Of a stretch of DNA of 64,000 nt, positions 45,101-55,795 are shown one piece after another. This DNA is from Cepaea nemoralis. Its lineage: Eukaryota; Mollusca; Gastropoda; Stylommatophora; Helicidae. The stretch spans positions 62,001-126,000 of the forward strand of contig JACEFZ010011710.1 in NCBI GenBank assembly GCA_014155875.1. The letters are read 5' to 3'. The position numbers and the translations under genes were made by a program. Under the pieces are notes generated by a model. The model was not told where the DNA came from, made no database searches, and saw only the letters and a list, made by a program, of their open reading frames with translations. Every line of letters begins with the position of its first letter. The first letter of the stretch is position 1.

Positions 45101-45212
45101 CATGTGGTGGTTGACTTAATGAGGAGGTGCTCTGTATTTTCAGCTGCTTTCTTGCTTCTTCGGTTGCCTTCTTATTGAAATGCTCTCTCCACTCACTGAA
45201 GTCTGGGTATTT
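45101..45212 (-). CDS. DZIP1: DZIP1-like exon 6 of window (conserved helix)
   Basis: 112 nt, phase 0 to 1, acceptor tgaaacAG after a T-rich tract, strong donor gtgagt. Encodes KYPDFSEWREHFNKKATEEA and RKQLKIQSTSSLSQPPH. The Lys-aromatic-x-(D/E)-Phe start and basic helix match the DZIP1 family segment that follows the Gly-Ile-Ser motif; afterwards the protein turns Ser/Pro-rich. Confidence 0.82.
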
Positions 45213-45319
45213 CTGTTTCAGATTAAACCATTTAAATAAGCCAAGAAAGCAAAGATGGTAAAGCCCATCGACATTGTCCATAAGACATATAAAGGATATG
45301 ATGTGCAGCCCATAATTTC

Positions 45320-45445
45320 CAAGTTAAAGTTAGTTGCCTGTTCTTTGCAGGACATCACAATCAACCCCAGCATTCTTGCTGCTTGTGATTTACTAGGCAA
45401 GCTTGCATTCAGTAGTTTGCCATTGCTTTCTGAATGACAGACACT
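45320..45445 (-). repeat. SINE family E, 3' half, reverse
   Basis: ttctttgcaggacatcacaa, cagcattcttgctgc, agtagtttgccattgctttc. Confidence 0.75.
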
Positions 45446-45534
45446 CAACGACTGTTAAAAATCAACGCCTGCAGTTGATTTCAAATGTGGTAAGAGGGAT
45501 TGTGAATCCCATTTGCTACTCCTTCACCACATAA

Positions 45535-45725
45535 TTTCCATGACAGAACAGAATACGAAGGATCAAGCAATATGGTCAGTATTATGAAGCATGACTTCAT
45601 TTTCCAATCTCTGGTACCAATTTTATGAGGCTGGATCAACTCCAGCATCCTGTTCAGAAAAATCCAACACTGTCACTAACTAGGGATCACACCCAAGACC
45701 ACTGTGTTGGTAAATGAGTGCACTA
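45535..45725 (-). repeat. SINE, family C/F-like, reverse
   Basis: Body ctggtaccaattttatgagg and tggatcaactccagcatcc, with a reversed tRNA-like region (actagggatcacacccaaga) and gtgcactactaactacaac at the head. Confidence 0.5.
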
Positions 45726-46194
45726 CTAACTACAACACCATAATGACTTCTTACGTAAATAAATAAAATGTTATAACCTATAATTATGGTCATGACCATA
45801 TGGCGGGTGGATTAGACTTCTGGGTGGGAGTCAGACCCTTTTGAATGAAGGTCACCCCTAACACCACGGGTACTGTGTCCCACAGAAGGACCATGCTACT
45901 AGGCAGAGTCCAAGTAGGGAGGGAAGTAGTTATCTGTACTGGAATAAGGTCTAACGAAATCACTCCTGACAAGAAGTAAAAAGCATAAGGTGAATAAAAC
46001 CATTTTTGCTAGGCACAGCTTTGCATTAATCTCACAGGGTGAAAGGGCTCTCACATGCCCGTGTTCCAGCTGTGTTCATCATGACGACGACCGTTATCTG
46101 TTCAGTTACTTGTCAACATGTATCATCACACAGGCGTTCTGATTATAGCAAAGGCCATGTAAAGTTAAGAAGGACCCTATTACACGCCTTGATT

Positions 46195-46665
46195 GATTGA
46201 TTGATTTAGGAATCGACATCACAGCATTCGGGGCATTCCCATAAGCGCTCCGTCCCCATCCCTCAGCAGCCAGCGAAGAGTTCCAACACCAATAGTACCA
46301 GTAGCAATCTGATTATATGTCCGTCTCGCCTTTCCTCTGACGGTTGAGTCGTCGGCCAGATCCTCTCGTCACTCCTCGCTGTCTCATTCTTGCCAGACCA
46401 TGGTAATCCATTTGCTCCTCCGAGGTGTACACGTTGCTCCCACAAGGCCGCAACCACGTCTGCCTTGTCATGTATCAATCTCCACCAAGTTCTGCAGAGC
46501 CAGCCATCTGTCCGCCTGTTTCATTTCCCAGCACACCGGCATGCCCCGGAGAAAAGATCCAGGCGATGCTCGTCACCCTGACGTCCGAAGCGAAGCAAGC
46601 CACTCCGCACGAAGCCTGCCGGTCCTCACACTCGTCAGCATATTACACACCTTATGGTATACTGG
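46195..46665 (-). pseudogene. LINE RNase H domain and 3' end
   Basis: Minus strand, with one frame change: a Gly-Ala-Cys-Arg-Cys-Ala-Gly-Lys remnant of the Gly-His-Ala-Gly motif, then LIHDKADVVAALWEQRVHLG and GANGLPWSG with KNETARSDERIWP. Ends in (TCAATCAA)-type tail at 46,190. This is the RNase H end and 3' tail of an I/Jockey-like LINE, same family as 62,925-63,290. Confidence 0.75.
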
Positions 46666-46669
46666 ACAA

Positions 46670-46905
46670 ATGATGCCAGACCCATATTTCAATAGATCAA
46701 TCGGCACTCTGTAGGTCATGTGATCTGTGTCACCCCTGTGGCCTTTAATTCCCAAGACATTTCCTGGTACCCATTTTAAACTGGGTCAAGCTGGGAGCAA
46801 AGGTCAATTTTAAAAATCTGAATCCGCCCTGATGCGAATCGAACTCATAACCACCGGGCCAGCAGACAAGTGTCTAGCCACTATGCTACAATGGCTCCAC
46901 AGCTT
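46670..46905 (-). repeat. SINE family C, full length, reverse
   Basis: Reverse complement: gccattgtagcatagtggct (A box), atgagttcgattcgcatca (B box), agcttgacccagtttaaaat, gggtaccaggaaatgtcttg. It abuts the LINE RNase H fragment. Confidence 0.85.
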
Positions 46906-47231
46906 GGGCTTTGGTTATAAAATTATCCAAAGTGATATCATCAGTGATGTGCCCAATCTGACTAAACTATCAACTATTTTTCACCAGTGTCCAGATCCAT
47001 CATTTCATCACATCCTTATTGTTGTATTGCTGCTGAAGTCATGTTAAGATCGATATCCTTTGTCCTGAGACAGTGACAGACCTGTTAGCTAGTACATTTA
47101 CCCAGCCAATAACTACTGTTTTGTTTCTGCAAAAGATTACATCCCGGAAGTAAAAATTTCCTGTCTACCTCAGTTCTTTTGCTTTGAATTCAAGAATGTT
47201 ATTTTTAAAGTGTATGTATAGTATGGTTAAC

Positions 47232-47284
47232 TCTAAAATTGTCTTAAAGCTGTGGAGAGTTTGAGAAATGCCATCAGGGCCTAA
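47232..47284 (-). CDS. DZIP1: Probable DZIP1-like exon between exons 5 and 6
   Basis: 53 nt encoding LGPDGISQTLHSFKTIL plus two bases. The Gly-Ile-Ser-(x)-Gln-Thr-Leu pattern is what follows the Gly-Ile turn in DZIP1L-type proteins, and it continues exon 5 in phase from acceptor catcaAG. The candidate donor gttaac is weak and leaves phase 2, while exon 6 starts in phase 0, so another short exon between 45,213 and 47,231, or a different donor, is needed. Confidence 0.5.
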
Positions 47285-47346
47285 CTTGATGAAGGGAAAC
47301 TCCAAAATACATCTCCTAAAAGTTGACAACACACAATGGCCTAGAG

Positions 47347-47540
47347 CAGGGGTGGCCAACCTTTTCAGCAGGCGGGCCAAATTTCAGAAATAATACTTCC
47401 TGCCGGGCCACGCACCTAATGTTTTTTTGTTAATTAAAGTAAACAAGCAAGCGTGCTACAGCTTCGACCACTTCGTCGTTTCCCACTTCGCGGGCTGCAA
47501 CATGACTCCCAGCGGCCCGCGGGCCTCATGGCCACCACTG
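47347..47540. mobile_element. Small hAT-type MITE with perfect target duplication
   Basis: Ends CAGGGGTGGCCAACC and, inverted, CAGTGGTGGCCATGAGG. Flanks are GCCTAGAG on both sides (47,339-47,346 and 47,541-47,548). 194 bp, GC-rich; different family from the 27.6-kb element. It lies 62 bp upstream of the probable exon at 47.23 kb. Confidence 0.9.
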
Positions 47541-47689
47541 GCCTAGAGTGTCACAAATGCTGTTCAGGGGACACATCATCTATCGGAATAAGACAACTCT
47601 GGCATATCAGTAGTGTCTTTATAGCCAGAAATGGTAAAATTCAGAGGTCACAAACCACATGTGGCTGTGGAAGACAAGGAGAAACCACC

Positions 47690-48005
47690 ACACCATCTTC
47701 CCAAGAATGATTGTATGAACAGGTTCAAAGATCTGATCTATAGGAGTAACATGTTCATAAACTTCATAACTGGCTGAGGACTGAATAAGCTGATAAGACA
47801 TGACAAGTCTACAGTTATCAACAAATGATTTCAAGAATACTAAGGAAAACCATCACATGATCTTCTCAAGAATATGTTTATGAGCAGGCCACATATCAAG
47901 AATAGGGGAGTGACATGCCCCAAAACTTTATAAAAGTCTTTGGACTGAATAATCTGGTAAGACATGACAAGTCTATGATTAACAAAACTAATTTCATGAC
48001 TTTTA
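47690..48005. repeat. Diverged tandem duplication, about 160 bp
   Basis: catcttcccaagaatgattg / ggactgaataagctgataag / acatgacaagtctacagtta in unit 1 recur as catgatcttctcaagaatat / ggactgaataatctggtaag / acatgacaagtctatgatta in unit 2. Confidence 0.75.
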
Positions 48006-48049
48006 AAAACAAAATAACTTCCATGGCAGACATTTACAAATTTAAACAG

Positions 48050-48455
48050 AGTTTAGTTTAGTTTAGTTGATGGATCAACATCACGGCACACGGGTGTAAC
48101 CCATAAGTGCTCCGTTCTCCTCCTAACTGAAACCTGAGTCTTGAGAAACTCAGCTCAGTGCACAAACTCTGTAGCACCGGCAAGGATCCTGAAATACTTT
48201 GGGTAGATTTTTAATTTAAAATTTTGCCTGGTACAGCGCCGTTAGGCTACTCTTTTTCGATTTCCAACTGCCAAGGGATTTTTTACGTCGTGCACAATCA
48301 CATGGGCGTCCGATCTCACTACCCAGAGACCAGGGGGAAATTGTATTACTAGAAGTCCACGTGAAATAAATCCCGGTCCTCACCGGGCTTGAACCCGGGA
48401 CCTCCAGCACTCGAGGCAGGACACCATACCTCGAGACCACGCAGCCCCCCCTATT
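48050..48455 (-). repeat. SINE family G, full length, reverse
   Basis: Reverse complement: tRNA-like head ctgcgtggtctcgaggtat, B box gtcccgggttcaagcccgg, long body, 3' end ggagcacttatgggttacac and gtgccgtgatgttgatccat, tail (aacta)n. The 3' end resembles that of the RNase H-bearing LINE at 46.2 kb. Confidence 0.85.
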
Positions 48456-48464
48456 TAAACACAG

Positions 48465-48562
48465 AAGCAACAAACATATGTTGCATGATTTATTGCCTGG
48501 CATATCTTGCTGAATCTCATCAGGTGCATACTGCAGAGTTATATATTATCTGAAGCGAATAA
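48465..48562. repeat. Repeat shared with 25,905-26,012
   Basis: Same order of blocks (acacagaagc-acaaaca, atttattgcctggcatat, gcatactgcagagttatata), same orientation, plus a 12-bp insertion (ctcatcaggtgc region). Confidence 0.7.
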
Positions 48563-48889
48563 ATTAATAATACTTAACCCGAAAAATTAAAGCACAGTCA
48601 TGGGTATTGTTCGAATGTGGAAATTCACTATACCTTAAAATTAAAATCGCATAGTACAAATTTCATATTTACTTCATTCTAAAATAAAACCTATCAAAAA
48701 ATGAGCTAACTGAAATTAAAACATTCTGCACTACATAGTTCAATGATGTTACACTGCATAGTATTTACAAATATTTCTGCACACACTAAACCTGTACCGC
48801 ACTCCAATAATAACTATACAAGGCAACAAAACAATATTCATATTGTGTATAACAATAATCATCACTATTATTTTTAAACTTGCAGACAA

Positions 48890-48960
48890 CTGGCAAAATT
48901 GAGGAGAAAAGAGCAAAGGGAAGGCAAAGAGCTAAACACCTAGGACACAAAGCCTAGTCT
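48890..48960 (+). pseudogene. Short LINE tail fragment
   Basis: actggcaaaattgaggagaa and gggaaggcaaagagctaaac match the Gly-Lys-x-Glu-Gly-Lys-Arg tail at 33,127-33,180. Confidence 0.5.
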
Positions 48961-49029
48961 GTATGCATATATTACCCGTATAAGACAGATAACCCAGTGA
49001 TCAAACCCTGCTGCAGTTTTCAAGGCATA

Positions 49030-49117
49030 TGTCTGTCATTACCTTCCTTCTTGGCAGTGACCATCCTGATCATTGTCTGTCATTACCTTCCTTCTTGGCA
49101 GTGACCATCCTGAACAA
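49030..49117. repeat. 44-bp perfect tandem duplication
   Basis: tgtctgtcattaccttcctt / cttggcagtgaccatcctga appears twice without change. Confidence 0.95.
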
Positions 49118-50284
49118 TGACCATGGCCATTTTCTCCATAAGTAGGTCTTATGCCTGCTGTTGAGAACTTGAGATCCTAACCAACAACTACCAGTCAGCT
49201 CCTCTCAAGCTTAATCTGCCACATGCATGGTTTCACTTTACTGTGCTGATAGGGGGTGGAAGAAAGAACTAAACAGGGTGTTCCAGTCGGCTAGCAGAGG
49301 GAAGAAGGTGCTTAACTTCTCCTTTGATAAGGGACCTTACCCAAATGAGAATAAAACCATACAAGGGATGACTTTTCTTTGCAAGCTGATGTATATAGAA
49401 ATGACTAATTTTAAGCTTTAACTCTTAACTCCCTGGAACACAAGTGTGTCCCACATTGATGGCTAAAATAAATTAATTATTCACAGTTATATAGACAAGC
49501 GAAAAATAGATTTCCAAACCTGAGTGTGCACCTGTCTCTGCACTGACAGAACAGCAAGCTTGCTCTTGAGTACTTCATCTGTGATCCCTGTTTGTCCCTG
49601 TGTGTGTGAGTGTTAGTATATAAGAGTATATGTGTGAACGCATATGCAATTATATGCACATGTATTGTTACCAATAATATACAGGTGTGGTTGTACATGG
49701 AAGTTTGCAATATATTTTAGCGTGCGTGCAATAATTGTGAGTGTTTGCAATATTTGAGTGTATTTTGCAATGAAGTATGCATAGTGTATTTGTATGGTAG
49801 AGGAAAAAAAAAAGAACAAACCAAATTCATGAAACAAAACAATAAGGAACAAAATTTGAAAACATGAAAGAACACCACAGTATGCATAAACCAAATATTT
49901 CCAAGTTAATTTAAATGCATTAATATTTTGAGAAAAAGAGAGCTATCCAGGTTATCAGAAAGGTAGAGAATCAACCCAAAGACAACTACCAATCTTGACC
50001 AGCATGGACACATCCCCCACTGTTTTCCTCCTCAGGACAGAGCATTAAAGACACGTGCAAAGGTTCATAACTTTGCACATATTTACTAAATAAACAAACC
50101 AGTGAACATGTTTAGTAGGATTGTCATCTGTACAGCAAAATGAGGAGAAGAATCAATCCTATTGCTACAAAAGAATTAAAATATATAACTACACAATTCT
50201 TGGTTTCACACAAGACAGATAACCAATTATTTACGATTTGCAGAATTAGAAACTATATCCTTGTCTATACTTCATTTTTCAAAA

Positions 50285-50400
50285 AAAATGAGCAGGAGTA
50301 GTAGTTGTAGTTAGTAGTAGCAGCAGCAGCAGCAGTAGTAGTGGTGGCAGTCGAGGTAGTATTAGTGGCCACAGCAGAAACAGCAGTAGTAGCTTTCTAA
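50285..50400. repeat. Trinucleotide-rich (AGT/AGC)n
   Basis: Imperfect gtagtag / cagcagcagcagcag / gtggtggcag run. Confidence 0.9.
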
Positions 50401-50764
50401 CACTGATATCTTAGTTTGATTCACTGCAAAATTGACAACAATTTGGCATGAAAACTCAAATGGCCAAAAATAACAGTTAATATACAGTGATAATATTTTT
50501 CACGCATGAACCATCAATATCTCAACCCCAAAAAACTCCAAATAAGATTCCAGTAAAATGCAAACAGCAACTGAGGACTTTTACCCTATGCATTTTGCAT
50601 CTGGCAATGTTTCCTCTTTTCTTACAGCAGCAGCAACAGCAACGATGAAGATGGTTTTTGTATTGGCTTTCTGCGCTTTGCTGCACGGAATATCAAATAA
50701 GCAGGAATTGCATGAGCAGATATTTAAAAAGCAAGGGGACCTCACTCTCTTTTTAAATTCTTAC

Positions 50765-51175
50765 CATAGATTCATTTCATATAACTCACATAACACCAGA
50801 CTGTGATGTCTTTTGACTGTTAAAAATACAATGGAGGTTGGAATGAGTCATTTAAATATATTGAAAGAGGCCAAGACACAAATGAAAGCTTGCCATAGAC
50901 ATCAAAGGGAGACCATCAAAATTTTTATATTAATTTCATATAACTCACATAAAACCAGACTGTGATGACAAGTGACTGGTAAAAAAAATACAATGGAAGT
51001 TGGAATGAGTCATTTAAATTTATTTTCCAAATGTTAGAATTTATTTCATATAACACTGTGGTGTCAGTTCACTGTTAAAAATATAATTGAAATTGGAATG
51101 AGTCATTTAAATATATTGAAAGGGGCCAAGACACAAAGGAAAACTTGCCATAGAGATCAAAATGAGACAACCCAA
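50765..51175. repeat. Three diverged copies, about 110-170 bp
   Basis: Each has atttcatataactcacataa, ccagactgtgatg, gttggaatgagtcatttaaa, and two share aggccaagacacaaa-gaaa and cttgccatag. Confidence 0.85.
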
Positions 51176-51179
51176 ATTG

Positions 51180-52010
51180 TTGACATTTGAAGATGAAATG
51201 GGAACATTTTTGTAATAACTGCTAAGATTAATTATAAGAGACATAAAGGAAAGCAATGAAAGAAGATTATATACATTTGTGTAATAACCATGGAATGATA
51301 ACAATGCATGAACGGATACATGCTGTCTGAGAACAAAAGCTGTGGATAAACATGATTGCCAATGTCTGTTAGCAGGGCACTTGATGATGATGCAAAAACA
51401 ACATTCAGTGCACACATGAAAAACCATTATTATAAATAAGAGATGTGACAAATGTTCATTATTTATCAAAGAAGTAGTGCAAAATGGACAGTATTCATAT
51501 TAGGAGGAAAATATAATGCAATAAAGATGGATTGATGTCAGACCAGTAATTCCACACAGACGTATACTAAATATCATCAAAGTGACTTGTTTAGACACAT
51601 AAAGACCTTAACCTTTTCCCATAATTAACATTCAAAGTGAACTGAACAACCAAACTGGATAGCCACTGTCCACCTTCTTCTGCTCCTCATCTCCCACTAC
51701 AGCATAAGCTCCCAAGCACTTTGTAGGCTTGTTCATTAACAATCATGCAATCTGCAGCTAGAGTTTTCAACAGGATGAGTTAGCCAGACTCAAGCCAACC
51801 TTCCTAAGTCATGTCTTAGGACATCCATGGTAGGCTACAGTGCTCATTAATGGAATTCTTTTATTTATTTATGGCTCTTGCTAATATAGTCACTCTTGGG
51901 GCTAGACAACATTTGGGGGAAATAACAAAAACAGCATAACCACAAATACTTCATATCTAAAGATAGCCCAGTATTACTATCAAATGTAAAGAAATGAAGG
52001 GGAAGAAAAC
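51180..52010. other. Intron 5, no further exon seen
   Basis: AT-rich; an unplaced minus ORF of 120 residues (51,469-51,107) has no domain and overlaps repeats. Confidence 0.35.
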
Positions 52011-52014
52011 CTAC

Positions 52015-52147
52015 TGGTGGTATGCCTTTCTTCTCCACTTGTTCCTGCAACATTTCTGCCAGTTGCTCTCTCATTACTGCTAAAGTTGGATTTTTCCGTA
52101 ACTCCTCCAAAAATTGCATTGTATGCAGTGACTGGGTGCCTGTTTGG
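52015..52147 (-). CDS. DZIP1: DZIP1-like exon 5 of window (conserved helix)
   Basis: 133 nt, phase 2 to 0, acceptor ttttgcAG. Encodes QTGTQSLHTMQFLEELRK then NPTLAVMREQLAEMLQEQ and VEKKGIPP. This corresponds to the conserved DZIP1/DZIP1L block with Lys-Asn-Pro-Thr-Leu followed by a Leu/Glu-rich helix and a Gly-Ile turn. The donor is ambiguous: gtaggt after CCACCA (used here), or four bases later after GTAG (gttttc, boundary 52,011). Confidence 0.82.
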
Positions 52148-52204
52148 CTGCAAAGAAAGGAATAAGGAATAAGTAATAAGAAAAGGACTTTTTTAAAAAT
52201 TTAT

Positions 52205-52442
52205 AAAAGGATTTAAAAGGCAAGGGGATTGGCTTTATTGCACCGGGTTTCATCCCACATGGTGCGGTCTCTTTCCGCAAGGTGGCCTACTGAAAGCGTA
52301 ACATAAGGCATGAACTTCATATCTCCGGTGACGACCCTAGGAGTCTCCAAGAAAATTCCACTCATGAACCGAATGACGTAGCCTGGAATTGAGCCCATAA
52401 CCTTCAGAGTGCGAGCCAGGTGGTGTAACCCACTTTTTTCTA
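52205..52442 (-). repeat. SINE family A, reverse
   Basis: ccgggtttcatcccacatgg, tgcggtctctttccgcaagg, ctccggtgacgaccctagg and reversed B box tggaattgagcccataacct. Confidence 0.8.
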
Positions 52443-52754
52443 ACATGCCTTAAGGAATATTGGGTGTACGTTGTTATCTCCCTTATATATCAATAGGCGA
52501 TGTAGTCAATATTATGACAGTCACCTTTACTTTTGTTAGCGATTTTGTGACTGTGAGTAAGTAGTCAAACCTCGGTTTTCGTTGCCTTCGGTTTTTGTTA
52601 GTTTCGGTTTGTGTTGATTTTTTCCGCTCAAAATGTGTCTCAGTTTTCGTCGGTTGCCTCAGATTTTGTCGACATGCCCATGTGACCTTGCTGCTAATTT
52701 TGCAAACACAAAGGGACCCTCGCATTTTTCTGCTCAGTTTGGTATTGTTTTTCG

Positions 52755-53200
52755 ATGTGTGAGCATTACTTGCTAATAATAAAATACGAGAGAGGCATTA
52801 AGATTGCTGAAATCAGCCGCATGTACAGGAATTCGCCATCCACGATAAGTTCCACTGTGGCAAAAAAGACAGCAATAAAGAAGGCTAATGTAGCAAAAGG
52901 CCTGAATGTGCTAACGAAACAGAGATCGCAAACAATTAAAGATGTTGAATAATTATTATTAATTTGGATAAATCAAAAACAGTTATATGATGATTCTGTT
53001 TCAGAGGCAATCGTATGTGAAAAGGCCAGACTGTTGTATGCCGATCTCATTAAGAAAATGCCGGGAACGAGTGCTAATATACTTAGTGATTTTAAGGCCA
53101 GCAGAGGATGGTTTGAAAAATTCAACAGGTGCACTGGCATACACAGTGTTACTTGGCATGGCAAAGGTGCAAGTTCGGACATGTCTGGGGCCGAAAGATA
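52755..53200 (+). pseudogene. Tigger transposase N-terminal part (CENP-B-type HTH)
   Basis: One frame with a single TAA at 52,950. Before it: LIIKYERGIKIAEISRMYRN, SPSTISSTVAKKTAIKKA (psq-type helix-turn-helix, about residues 8-55). After it: LLLIWINQKQLYDDSVSEAI, ARLLYADLIKKMPGT, FKASRGWFEKFNRCTGIHSV (the CENP-B-type second DNA-binding domain). Family role: binds transposon ends. It is truncated before any catalytic Asp. Confidence 0.88.
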
Positions 53201-53234
53201 GTATTAAACACTATATAATTATTCTCTCTCTCTA

Positions 53235-53485
53235 CTCTCTCTCTGCCGGTCTCCGTGACCAAAGGCTTGCGAACGCGGTTCATGAACCGCTTACCAGGCG
53301 TTCGAAACTCAGCTGTGACCGATTTGTGCAGCAGACCTTGTCGTGTTGTGTTATAACGTGTTGGTATGGGAGCTGGAAGCTCAGAAAGCACAGGCAAACT
53401 ACTGAACGTAAAATTTGCCAGTACATCAACAGCAGTTGAAAAATACTGGTGTTGACTCCAACGTCCTGTAAGGGATATGCAATAT
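53235..53485 (+). repeat. SINE family E inserted in the Tigger relic
   Basis: tgccggtctccgtgaccaaa (head), gcgttcgaaactcagctgtg, caggcaaactactgaacgta, ggtgttgactccaacgtcct and taagggatatgcaa. CT-rich tract at the 5' side. Confidence 0.85.
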
Positions 53486-53929
53486 TTAAAAAAAAGAATT
53501 AATTAAATGACTTTATACTGATTAATGTGGAAATAACTGCCTCGGTTTTCATTGGTTTCAGATTTTGCCAATTGTTTTCGGGCGGATTATCGACGAAAAC
53601 CGAGGTTTTACTGTATATGTGTAAGCGAGGGAGTGTATATTTGTGTGTTATTGGGTAGGTGCATAACTGTGAGCGTTTGTGTAAATGATGTAAGTATGCC
53701 TGCAGGATTGTATGTATGTGTTTATGAAAGTGCATGTGCACGTATGTCTGCCTGCCTGCCTCTCTCATAACATAGTAATATGCATTGTTTATGTTTACAA
53801 CATTTATTTGACAATTTTTTTCCAATGTGAATATAACATGCACAATTGATGAACGAAGGATCACAACTGATGAATGAAAGATGAGTGATTAGAAGGGTCA
53901 AATGTAAGACAGGCCTATGAACCCAATTT

Positions 53930-54115
53930 GTGACCCTTTGAAAACAGTCTACTCATTCTGTTTGCTCTCAAGATATTTCTTGGTACCCATTTTAGGCTGG
54001 GTTAACCTGGCAGCCAATGTGAATTTTAAACATGTGACCTGATGTGAATTTGAACTAATGACCACTGGGCCAGCAGGCAAGTGTGTTAGACAATGTGCTA
54101 CAATGGCCGAATAAC
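53930..54115 (-). repeat. SINE family C, reverse
   Basis: cttggtacccattttaggct, gggttaacctggcagccaat, and the reversed head gtgctacaatggccga with B box gaatttgaactaatgacca. Confidence 0.8.
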
Positions 54116-54221
54116 TACACACATAAGCATCTTTCTGCTCCAACACCATGGACTAAGCAAAACTAACTGCTGACTAATTAACATGTTCTGCATGATTGCC
54201 CTCAGTACATCGAGTTAACAG

Positions 54222-54790
54222 AGATTCATTCATTCATCATGTGCCATGCTGATAAGTGTGGGTGGTCATGTTTCGCCTCTCATGCGATCACCAAGGTCGT
54301 GATTAGCTCAGTGTTCTTGTCTCCACTATACCACGTGGTCCAGCCATCCAGGTATTTACTTCTCTGCCTTCCCCTTGTTCTCTTCCCTCGATCTTGCCAG
54401 TTGTCACCAAGTTCTCCAATTTATTTCTTCTCATAACGTGGCCAAAACATGCTCACTATGTCTAATTTCTCTAATCAGTTTATGATTTTCATTTGTATCT
54501 TGTAGGACTTGGTCATTGGTTTTTCTGTCTGTCCGTGGTATTCTCTGCATTTTCCTCACAAACCACATTTCTGCAGCCATCAGATGCTTTTCAGCTTGGC
54601 TGCTCATTGTCCAAGTTTCACATCCATACAGCCCTTCTCTTGTAACATTCTGTGATTTGATAAATCATGATAAACTAGACAACTTACAGAAGGTAGTTTG
54701 CTGTTGCTTTTCTTCCTGGCAGTGACCATGCTGGTCTGTGATCGTAGCCATTGTCTCGTTAAAGTGATCTCTCTACCGTCGCAAAACTTT
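54222..54790 (-). pseudogene. LINE RT tail to 3' end
   Basis: Minus strand: GLYGCETWTMSSQAEKHLMA, MWFVRKMQRIPRTDRKTND, VLQDTNENHKLIREIR, then a broken Gly-Lys-Ile-Glu-Gly-x-Arg tail and the attcattcat 3' end. Same family as 31,880-33,350. Confidence 0.8.
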
Positions 54791-55084
54791 AGAACATAAC
54801 CAACAACTGTCTGTTGGCTGCCCTCAATATTCTATCCATTACTGCCTTCCATGGTTTCTTGTGAAAAACATTCCTAAAATGGTTATGAAAAACAGCACAT
54901 CCTCCCTAGAAAAACACATCAGCATCCCTCTGCGAAAAATAACACTGTAATTCTGCCGCCATATTAGTCACCATTTAATTCCAAGTATTACTAAAGAGTG
55001 AACCAAAGAAAGAAGCAGATAACTATAAACTACATTTAGTCCACCACTACAGTTGAATATCTAATTTAACTCTCACAGTTGAAC

Positions 55085-55795
55085 AAGTATTAGTTAGTTA
55101 GTTAGTTAGTTTTTCCTCTTGAGCCTAAGGCGGCGCATAGGGCAGAAGTCCTGACTCTCCATGCTTGGCGGTTCACTGCTACCTGTTGTAGATCTTGGAT
55201 ATTTACTTGGCCATTGAATGAGCCTTCTCTAATGATGGTTCTACGCAGGGTTTCTCTTGGTCTTCCCCGTTTTCTTTTCCCTACCGGTGACCATGAGGGC
55301 TTGGTAGGGGAGTCTTGACTTGTCCATTCTGAGTACATGGCCGATGTAGTTCCAACGGCGTCTTCTTATGAAATTGGATACTGTATCTTGCTTAGTCTCT
55401 TGTCTTATTTGCGCATTGGTTCTGAAGTCTGTCCAGTGGATGTTTAGAAGTCTTCTAAGACATTTGTTCTCAAAATTGTCTAATATTTTATCTAAAGCTA
55501 CCATTGATTTCCAACTTTCACATCCATACGTTAACACTGGAATCACACAAGAGTTGAAGATTTTAAGTTTTGTGTGTTTGCTGAGTGTCTTTGACTTCCA
55601 GATGTTTGACAGTTTATTAAAGGCACTAGATGCCAGTGCGATTCTAGATGATATTTCTGGCTATTGACTTTTTCAAGAACGTAGCTGTTCAATCTGGTGT
55701 CATCTGAACTGTTGGTAAGATCAATAGTCTTTGTTTTTGTGGTGTTAATTTGGAGACAATTTGCCCTGAAACATTTTGGAGTGGTTTGAACAAGT
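55085..55795 (-). pseudogene. LINE C-terminal region, fairly intact
   Basis: Minus strand: CVIPVLTYGCESWKSMVALD, NKCLRRLLNIHWTDFRTNAQ, IRRRRWNYIGHVLRMDKSRL, PVGKRKRGRPRETLRRTI, VNRQAWRVRTSALCAALGSR. Ends in a (AACT)n tail at 55,092-55,112. A different LINE lineage from the 54.2-kb copy. One frameshift in the middle; no RT palm. Confidence 0.85.

Larger units (their letters stand above)
52561..53613. mobile_element. pogo/Tigger-type DNA transposon relic
   Basis: Left end AGTAGTCAAACCTCGGTTTT and right end, inverted, CAGTAAAACCTCGGTTTTCG, next to TA. Inside are extra copies of the cggttttcgt phrase at both sides and a transposase N-terminus. About 1.05 kb including a SINE insertion; the DDE catalytic domain is deleted. 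Confidence 0.8.

Noticed and set aside
50558..50806. Plus-strand exon with a signal-peptide-like MKMVFVLAFCALLHG after ttcctcttttcttacag
   Set aside because: The acceptor and hydrophobic run look attractive, but the rest of the frame runs into a tandem repeat at 50,765 and no partner exon was found.
53487..53864. Coding regions at the right side of the Tigger element
   Set aside because: The plus and minus ORFs here cover the terminal repeat and a (TGTATG)-type simple region; no domain.
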